Program-made: the position numbers and the translations under genes | The notes under the pieces: generated by a model | Database searches by the model: none | What the model saw: the letters and a program-made list of their open reading frames with translations, nothing else | Told to the model about the DNA's origin: nothing | Shown here: positions 6,119 through 10,950 of the stretch, piece by piece | Numbering within the stretch: the first letter of the stretch is position 1 | Layout: each line of letters begins with the position of its first letter | Assembly: GCA_002435705.1 (NCBI GenBank) | Contig: DIVA01000084.1 | Coordinates: 1-10,950 of the forward strand | Reading direction: 5' to 3' | Source: Bacteriovoracaceae bacterium UBA6144 | Lineage (GTDB): Bacteria > Bdellovibrionota > Bacteriovoracia > Bacteriovoracales > Bacteriovoracaceae | Length of the DNA: 10,950 nucleotides

Positions 6119-6711
6119 TCGGTTACATCCAAGGACAAATCGTCGCTAGCGAAGCTCAGCGTGTGATTGTGCTCACGACCCATGGCTTGGGTTATGAGGT
6201 GTATGTTCCCACGGCGCATCTTCCAGGCAAAGAGGTGACTCTTTTCATTTCCCACGTCATCCGCGAAGACGCGCAAACTCTATTTGGATTCAATTCTTTG
6301 GAAGAGAAAAGACTTTTTGAGCTCTTAGTTGAAGTCAATGGCGTAGGACCCAAAACTGCTTTTGGTCTCATCGCTCATTTAGGTCACGCAGGAGTGATTC
6401 AAGCGATAACCATGGAAAATGCCAATATGCTAAAAGAGGCTCCTGGAATCGGGAAGAAATCTGCGGATCAAATAATTCTTTCGCTTCGGGATAAAATGGC
6501 AAAACTCACCGGTAATGTTCCGGCCATGACCATGAAAGCTGCTCCTAAAGACACTCAATCTCAACAATTGATGAATGAAACACTCCAGGCTTGCCAAGAA
6601 TTGGGTTATAAAGATCAATTTGTTTTACCAGTAATGAACAAGCTTTTGGCTGATAAGTCTTTTGCAAGCTCCGAGGAGCTCTTGAAAAGTCTTTTGAGAG
6701 AATTGAGGTAA
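6115..6711 (+). CDS. ruvA: Holliday junction branch migration protein RuvA
   Basis: Tetrameric protein that binds the four-way junction and loads the RuvB motor. Its 198 residues show the three-part family layout: an N-terminal OB domain (1 to about 63, starting MIGYIQGQIV), a middle domain with two helix-hairpin-helix motifs (VNGVGPKTA 74-82 and APGIGKKSA 109-117), a flexible linker (about 133-150), and a small C-terminal domain III that contacts RuvB (about 151-198, containing ELGYKDQ). The acidic pin region falls around EDAQTLFGF (51-59), which is conserved in the family. It overlaps ruvC by four bases and is followed three bases later by the likely ruvB start. Confidence 0.97.
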   Translation: MIGYIQGQIVASEAQRVIVLTTHGLGYEVYVPTAHLPGKEVTLFISHVIREDAQTLFGFNSLEEKRLFELLVEVNGVGPKTAFGLIAHLGHAGVIQAITMENANMLKEAPGIGKKSADQIILSLRDKMAKLTGNVPAMTMKAAPKDTQSQQLMNETLQACQELGYKDQFVLPVMNKLLADKSFASSEELLKSLLRELR

Positions 6712-6714
6712 GTG

Positions 6715-7701
6715 ATGGAGCGTATTGTGGCGGCACAATCCAGTGAACTTGATCGTGATATTGAATCAGGTCTTAGACCGAAAAATTTCGATGAATACCT
6801 CGGCCAGGAAAAAGTCGTTGCGAATATTTCTGTGATGGTGGAGTCGGCAAAAATTCGTGGCGCTGCCATGGACCATGTGCTGCTTTCTGGTCCGCCAGGC
6901 CTTGGGAAAACCTCGCTCGCGATGCTGATCGCAGGTGCTCTCGGGAGCGAGATGCATTTGATTTCTGGCCCGGCCATTGAAAAGAAAGGTGACCTGGCAG
7001 CTGTCCTGACAAATTTAAAGCCGCGAGATGTGCTCTTTATTGATGAAATCCATCGTATGCACATCTCCGTAGAAGAAATACTCTATTCGGCGATGGAAGA
7101 TTTCCGCTTGGATATTTTGATCGGCCAAGGGGCCAGCGCCCGCACTATGCAGATTGATCTTCTGCCCTTTACTTTGATCGGAGCCACCACTCGCTCGGGC
7201 CTTTTATCGAACCCCTTGCGCGACCGCTTCATGGCGCATTTAAGTTTTGATTTCTATCCTGCGGATGTTCTTGCCAAGATTATTTCTGCCAATGCCACCA
7301 AGCTCAACCTTGGACTCGATCACGAATCTAAATTTGAAATTGCTCGCCGTTCTCGAGGAACACCTAGGATTGCGAATCGAATCTTGCGTCGTGTGCGCGA
7401 TTATGTGTTGGTGAACAAGAAAAAACAGGCCGAACTGATTGATGTAAAAAAAGCTTTGCAACTCATGGATATTGATGAGCTGGGACTTGATACAATGGAC
7501 CGAAAGATTCTCAGTGTGATGAAGCAGATTTACTCTGGAGGACCTGTGGGGATTGAAGCCCTTAGTGCGACTCTAGGTGAAGATAAGCAAACAATCGAAG
7601 AGGTCTATGAGCCCTATTTGCTTAAACAAGGACTTATCTTGAGAACTCCTCGCGGACGTCAACTCTCAGACGAAGCCCTTCGCCACATTAAAGCGGACTA
7701 A
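6715..7701 (+). CDS. ruvB: Holliday junction branch migration ATPase RuvB
   Basis: Hexameric AAA+ motor that drives branch migration with RuvA. Counting from ATG 6715 (328 residues), Walker A GPPGLGKT is at 59-66, Walker B LFIDEIH at 107-113, sensor 1 GATTRSG at 156-162 and the RDRF arginine-finger region at 169-172. A C-terminal winged helix from about 250 ends in RTPRGRQLS. A GTG at 6712 is in frame and one codon longer, but the GAGG at 6705-6708 is six bases from ATG 6715 and only three from the GTG, so I chose the ATG. The length matches the family. The stop codon directly abuts the start of the next gene. Confidence 0.97.
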   Translation: MERIVAAQSSELDRDIESGLRPKNFDEYLGQEKVVANISVMVESAKIRGAAMDHVLLSGPPGLGKTSLAMLIAGALGSEMHLISGPAIEKKGDLAAVLTNLKPRDVLFIDEIHRMHISVEEILYSAMEDFRLDILIGQGASARTMQIDLLPFTLIGATTRSGLLSNPLRDRFMAHLSFDFYPADVLAKIISANATKLNLGLDHESKFEIARRSRGTPRIANRILRRVRDYVLVNKKKQAELIDVKKALQLMDIDELGLDTMDRKILSVMKQIYSGGPVGIEALSATLGEDKQTIEEVYEPYLLKQGLILRTPRGRQLSDEALRHIKAD

Positions 7702-8472
7702 ATGAAACTCTTTGTTACTCTTTTGGTCGCAACCATTTCACAGCTTGCTTCTGCGAAGTTTCAAATTTACTTAAAAGATTATCAGTCTCCGCGCCTTTCT
7801 CAGCCCCGTAATGTGTTTGTTTACACGCCAAAGAACTACACCCCACAAGAAACTTATCCAGTTGTTTTTATGCACGATGGTCAAAATTTATTTGACCCTC
7901 AACGTGCTTTTCAGGGCAGAACATGGAAGGTGCAAGAAAGCTTGGACCGATTGATTGAGAATGGGCAAGTCAGACCGGTAGTCGTCGTGGCTATTGATAA
8001 TACGCCTGATCGCCTCGAGGAATACATTTGGGAGCGGATGGGAGAGAGCTATCTGGATTTTATTTCTGAAGAATTATTGCCACTGCTTGAGTCTGATTTC
8101 TCTCTCAAAAGAGGACCTGAACATAGAGCAATGATCGGTTCATCTCTGGGAGGACTGATATCCTTAAGAGCTGGTCTCCATCGCCATTTTCAATTTGGAT
8201 TAATTGCCGCTCTATCCCCATCCATTTGGTGGAATAATAAAGAAATTATTAATCTTTATAGAACAAGCCCGAACCTGCCGCAAAAAATTTATATTGATAT
8301 GGGCTCGCGAAACGGTGAGCGCCCAGAGGATGTGAGGCAGCTTCAGGCGGTTCTCCAGTCCCGATCTCACCCCAATCTTTATGGGTGGATAGACGAGCTT
8401 GGCGGACATGATGAAGCCGCTTGGGCCTATCGCTTTCCCATGGCTTTGAAGTTTCTATTTCCCCCCAACTAA
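7702..8472 (+). CDS. Exported esterase of the esterase D / Fes-like alpha/beta hydrolase family
   Basis: Putative serine hydrolase of 256 residues. A Sec signal peptide (one Lys, hydrophobic core 4-11, likely cleavage after Ala18 in LASA) sends it to the periplasm or beyond. The mature part has the esterase D family pattern: PVVFMHDGQNLFD (53-65), the nucleophile elbow GSSLGG with Ser148, the strand YIDMGSRNGE holding a likely acid (Asp199 or a nearby residue), and His236 in GGHDEAAWAYRFP. The triad therefore looks complete. Such enzymes cleave siderophore esters, acyl or acetyl sugars or similar small esters; the substrate cannot be told from sequence. The ATG follows the ruvB stop with no gap and only a weak ribosome binding site, so expression probably depends on read-through and reinitiation from ruvB. 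Its link to DNA repair is likely just operon position. Confidence 0.85.
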   Translation: MKLFVTLLVATISQLASAKFQIYLKDYQSPRLSQPRNVFVYTPKNYTPQETYPVVFMHDGQNLFDPQRAFQGRTWKVQESLDRLIENGQVRPVVVVAIDNTPDRLEEYIWERMGESYLDFISEELLPLLESDFSLKRGPEHRAMIGSSLGGLISLRAGLHRHFQFGLIAALSPSIWWNNKEIINLYRTSPNLPQKIYIDMGSRNGERPEDVRQLQAVLQSRSHPNLYGWIDELGGHDEAAWAYRFPMALKFLFPPN

Positions 8473-8496
8473 GTCAATTTTTCCCAGCACTTGACT
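8472..8496. repeat. Perfect inverted repeat AGTCAA-N13-TTGACT
   Basis: Two 6-base arms, 8472-8477 and 8491-8496, are exact inverted copies separated by 13 bases. The left arm touches the last base of the esterase stop codon and the right arm coincides with the best -35 match before lpxC. It could be an operator or chance; no U-tract follows, so it is not an intrinsic terminator. Confidence 0.35.
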
Positions 8497-8517
8497 GTCG
8501 AGGTCGGACATTGTTAT
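8491..8517 (+). promoter_or_regulatory. Possible lpxC promoter
   Basis: The 137-base gap 8473-8609 separates lpxC from the preceding run and should hold its promoter. TTGACT (five of six to the -35 consensus) is followed after 15 bases by TGTTAT (8512-8517, four of six to the -10). A second AT-rich candidate, TAATAT at 8559-8564, has no good -35. Near the end of the gap ACCCA (8573-8577) and TGGGT are inverted copies around a 7-base loop. These are calls by eye. Confidence 0.3.
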
Positions 8518-8609
8518 CCCTGCACAAATTTCTGGGTTTCATCTAATCCAAATTGATTTAATATAGCGGGATACCCAAAAGTGGTGGGTTGTAACTATTT
8601 GAGACTGCA

Positions 8610-9527
8610 ATGATTTATCAGAGAACACTGGCCAAAGAAGTAAGAGTCACGGGAATCGGTCTGCATTCAGGCCGCAAGGTCACGATGGTGATTAATCCTG
8701 CTGATTCGGATTATGGTATTCAGTTTGTTCGTACTGATATTCCAGGTTCAAAAGTCATGAAGGCAGATGCCACGAGCGTGGGCGCGACTGAAAATGCCAC
8801 CACTATTGGATCCGGCCGCGAAGCTATTCATACCGTTGAACATCTCCTCGCCGTTCTTTACGGCTTGGGTATTAATAACGCCCTGATTGAAATTGATGGC
8901 CCAGAAATTCCTATCATGGATGGTTCAGGTGCTTCATTTGTTTTTCTCTTTAAAGAAGCCGGCATTAGAAACCTGAATAAATCCAAAAAATTTCTCGTCA
9001 TTCTTCAACCGATTCGAGTGGAAAAAGACGGAAAATGGGCAACCTTCGAACCACACCACAATTTGATCATTGATTCGACCATTGTGTTCGCACATCCGGT
9101 GATTAAGACGCAAAGAGAAGTTTTTGAATTTAGCTGTGAGAATTTCATTGATCAGATCGCCCGTGCTCGTACCTTCGGTTTCGCTCGTGATGTGGACGTT
9201 TTGAAGCGCAAGGGTCTTATTAAGGGGGGATCTCTTGATAATGCTGTGGTGATGGATGATTTCAAAGTCATTAACAACGAAGGTCTTCGCTTCCAAAATG
9301 AATTTGTTCGCCACAAGATTCTGGATACCATAGGTGATATCTCTTTGCTGGGTTATGAAATTGCAGGAAAAATCACAACCTTTAAATCAGGTCATAATCT
9401 TCATAATATCCTTTGCCGCAAGCTCCTTGAGACTCCTTCAGCTTACGAGATTGTTTCAGCCTCGAATCTTAAATCAGAGACTCGTGATGCTTTTCGCCTG
9501 CCTCAAAGTATTGCCGTCGCTCACTAA
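8610..9527 (+). CDS. lpxC: UDP-3-O-acyl-N-acetylglucosamine deacetylase
   Basis: Zinc-dependent cytoplasmic enzyme performing the committed step of lipid A synthesis. Its 305 residues match the family. The start of domain I (TLAKEVRVTGIGLHSG) is typical; HTVEHLLAVL gives Glu77 (general base) and zinc ligand His78, HKILDTIGD gives ligands His235 and Asp239, and SGHNLHN gives catalytic His262, matching E78, H79, H238, D242 and H265 of E. coli. IDGPEIPIMDGSG (95-107) is also a family signature. The start is preceded by a weak TTTGAG six bases upstream. All active-site residues are present, so the cell should make lipid A and be a Gram-negative with lipopolysaccharide. Unlike in E. coli, it is not next to ftsZ or other cell-division genes. 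Confidence 0.97.
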   Translation: MIYQRTLAKEVRVTGIGLHSGRKVTMVINPADSDYGIQFVRTDIPGSKVMKADATSVGATENATTIGSGREAIHTVEHLLAVLYGLGINNALIEIDGPEIPIMDGSGASFVFLFKEAGIRNLNKSKKFLVILQPIRVEKDGKWATFEPHHNLIIDSTIVFAHPVIKTQREVFEFSCENFIDQIARARTFGFARDVDVLKRKGLIKGGSLDNAVVMDDFKVINNEGLRFQNEFVRHKILDTIGDISLLGYEIAGKITTFKSGHNLHNILCRKLLETPSAYEIVSASNLKSETRDAFRLPQSIAVAH

Positions 9528-9559
9528 TTAATCCCAAGCAAGCTTTTCAACCTCTCTTA

Positions 9560-9575
9560 CTTAAAGTAATTTAAG
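9560..9575. repeat. AT-rich palindrome between lpxC and proS
   Basis: CTTAAA and TTTAAG form a perfect 6-bp inverted repeat around GTAA in the 77-base gap. With so little GC it is a poor terminator; a binding site or chance is more likely. Nothing else stands out in the gap apart from the proS ribosome binding site. Confidence 0.3.
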
Positions 9576-9596
9576 GCAAATATCGTTTTATCAATC

Positions 9597-9600
9597 GAGG
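9597..9600 (+). promoter_or_regulatory. Ribosome binding site deciding the proS start
   Basis: GAGG ends four bases before the ATG at 9605. A second ATG at 9601, in another frame, directly touches the motif and so is not usable. The 9605 frame is the one that encodes prolyl-tRNA synthetase. Confidence 0.55.
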
Positions 9601-9604
9601 ATGC

Positions 9605-10950
9605 ATGCGTTTATCTCAAGGCTTTTGGCAGACACTTAAGGAAACCCCTAATGATGCAGAAATTCCCTCACACCAATTGATGATGAGAGCAGGCCTCATC
9701 CATAAAACGGCCGGAGGTCTCTACACCTATCTCCCCATGGCCTTTCGTTCCCTGAAAAAAATTGAAAAGATTATTCGAGAAGAGCATGACCGCATTGGCT
9801 GCTTTGAGATTCAAATGCCTGTGATAACTCCTGCTGAACTTTGGAAGGAGACAGGACGCTGGGAGGTCATGGGGCCTCAGATGTTGCGCATTAAAGATCG
9901 TGCCGAACGTGAACTTTGCGTAAGTCCAACGAACGAAGAAAGTGTCACGGACGTGTTCCGTAAGACGATCAATTCTTACAAGCAGTTACCTGTTTGTTTA
10001 TATCAAATTAATACTAAATTTCGAGATGAAATACGTCCCCGCTTTGGACTCTTGCGCGGCCGCGAGTTCACCATGAAAGACGGCTACTCTTTGCACATGG
10101 ACAAAGACTGCTTAGATACTTTTTATCAAAAAATTTACGGTGCCTATGTCGCTATTTTTAAACGTATGGGACTTGATTTCATTGTCGTTGAGGCTGATGG
10201 GGGAGCTATGGCCGCTGGCGGTGCTAAGACGCACGAGTTTCAACTCATCGCCGATGCCGGCGAAGATACCTTGGTTACCGTTCCTCAGACAGGCTACGCC
10301 GCCAATATAGAGAAGGCACCTACCACTCGACTCAACCTCAAGCCAATGCCAGCAACTGATTACAATGAGTTTGCGACTCCTCATCAGAAAACTTGTGAAG
10401 AGGTCGCAGCCGCTCACGGTCTGGATATCACTCACACGCTCAAGTCTCTGGTTATGCAAGTCATCCGCGGAGAAAAAGTTCACTATTACATGGTCATGCT
10501 CTTAGGCGATGATCAGCTCAACGAAGTAAAATTCAAAAACGCCATGAATGCTGACCACGTCAGAGCAGCTCAAGCCGGAGAGTTAGAAGCTCTGGGTTTG
10601 ATTAAGGGCTTCATGGGGCCTACTCACCAGGCAGAAAAACTCTCAATTCTCTTTGATGCCTGTATCGATCTCAACAGCTCCTACGTTGTGGGGGCTAATA
10701 AAGAAGGCTTTCACGCCAAGGGCTTCGTTCCTAGTCGGGACACGAAACTTAGCTTTAAGCAGCTCGATCTTCGTCTCGCCAAAGACGGCGACGTGATGAA
10801 TGGCCAACCCATCGTCATGAAAAAAGGAATTGAAGTTGGGCATGTCTTCCAGCTCGGTGATAAATATACCAAAAGTATGGGCGCCACAGTCCTAAATGCT
10901 CAAGGCAAGGCCATAACTCCTCTTATGGGATGCTATGGAATTGGCGTCAC
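9605..10950 (+). CDS. proS: Prolyl-tRNA synthetase, bacterial type with editing domain; 3' end outside window
   Basis: Class II aminoacyl-tRNA synthetase that charges tRNA-Pro in the cytoplasm. I translated this frame directly; it is open to the window edge, giving 448 full codons of an expected 560-590. It begins MRLSQGFWQTLKETP. Motif 1 is around HQLMMRAGLIHKTAGGLYTY (23-42), and the proline/ATP site includes SPTNEE (107-112) and motif 2 KFRDEIRPRFGLLRGREF (138-155) with MKDGYS. The inserted editing (INS) domain runs from about 225 to 410 and includes GYAANIE (230-236) and Lys280 in TLKSLV, which corresponds to the editing-site lysine of E. coli ProS. The last visible residues, CYGIGV, are the start of the catalytic core after the insert; motif 3 and the anticodon-binding domain lie beyond the edge. 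The presence of INS shows it is the bacterial and not the archaeal/eukaryotic form, and it should clear mischarged Ala-tRNA-Pro. Confidence 0.96.
   Translation, partial: MRLSQGFWQTLKETPNDAEIPSHQLMMRAGLIHKTAGGLYTYLPMAFRSLKKIEKIIREEHDRIGCFEIQMPVITPAELWKETGRWEVMGPQMLRIKDRAERELCVSPTNEESVTDVFRKTINSYKQLPVCLYQINTKFRDEIRPRFGLLRGREFTMKDGYSLHMDKDCLDTFYQKIYGAYVAIFKRMGLDFIVVEADGGAMAAGGAKTHEFQLIADAGEDTLVTVPQTGYAANIEKAPTTRLNLKPMPATDYNEFATPHQKTCEEVAAAHGLDITHTLKSLVMQVIRGEKVHYYMVMLLGDDQLNEVKFKNAMNADHVRAAQAGELEALGLIKGFMGPTHQAEKLSILFDACIDLNSSYVVGANKEGFHAKGFVPSRDTKLSFKQLDLRLAKDGDVMNGQPIVMKKGIEVGHVFQLGDKYTKSMGATVLNAQGKAITPLMGCYGIGV

Noticed and set aside
6615..7064. 149-codon open frame on the minus strand across the ruvA-ruvB junction
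   Set aside because: It lies antisense to two certain genes, is rich in Ser and Arg as expected of a shadow frame, and has no family features.
5558..7701. LexA-type SOS operator before ruvC or ruvA
   Set aside because: No clear CTGT-N8-ACAG or Bacillus-type GAAC-N4-GTTC box was seen by eye near the ruv starts; operators in this group may differ, so absence is not firm.
8934..9314. 126-codon open frame on the minus strand inside lpxC
   Set aside because: Fully antisense to a certain lpxC; no ribosome binding site or recognisable domain.
10112..10483. 123-codon open frame on the minus strand near the right edge
   Set aside because: Antisense to proS, whose conserved motifs fill the plus frame.
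1..10950. Mobile element, phage remnant, CRISPR array or defence system
   Set aside because: No transposase, integrase, repeat-spacer array, tRNA-adjacent att site or composition change is visible; all but two genes belong to known housekeeping or envelope families.

Overview
The window is an ordinary housekeeping stretch of a bacterial chromosome with moderate GC, and I found no clear new biological system in it. The organism is Gram-negative: it has lpxC for lipid A, a TonB-type envelope protein and a class A penicillin-binding protein. The protein style and gene mix suggest the Bdellovibrionota (Bdellovibrio or Pseudobdellovibrio-like) or a related former delta-proteobacterial group. That placement is inference from recognition, not from an alignment. 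No tRNA, rRNA, CRISPR array, insertion sequence or phage gene is visible, and codon use looks even across the window.

Layout. (1) Bases 1-1446 (+) are the C-terminal part of a class A penicillin-binding protein (PBP1A type), followed by a hairpin. (2) 1582-2469 (+) encodes a TonB-family protein with an N-terminal anchor. It converges almost stop-to-stop on a small unrecognised helical protein gene at 2473-2817 (-). (3) 2952-5280 (-) is a tight folD-gcvT-gcvH operon ending in a strong intrinsic terminator. (4) Divergent from folD, a + strand run carries a small two-helix membrane protein (5338-5520), ruvC, ruvA, ruvB and an exported esterase (7702-8472), with overlapping or abutting junctions from ruvC onward. 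(5) lpxC (8610-9527) follows a 137-base gap that probably holds its promoter. (6) proS starts at 9605 and runs off the right edge.

How the genes work together. GcvT and GcvH are the aminomethyltransferase and lipoyl carrier of the glycine cleavage system. FolD converts the 5,10-methylene-THF they produce into 5,10-methenyl-THF and then 10-formyl-THF, so the operon is a C1-folate unit; gcvP and lpd are not in it. RuvA, RuvB and RuvC together branch-migrate and resolve Holliday junctions. PBP1A, the TonB-like protein and LpxC serve the cell envelope, and ProS charges tRNA-Pro.

No stretch without a gene exceeds 300 bases. The gaps of note are 1447-1581, 2818-2951, 8473-8609 and 9528-9604, and their contents are listed as features. 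The points most worth a second look are the unrecognised 2473-2817 protein, the convergent gene pair with no terminator between, the TonB-like protein with an unusual linker, the folD-gcvTH operon lacking gcvP, the compact and possibly leaderless folD start facing a divergent promoter, and the inverted repeat before lpxC.
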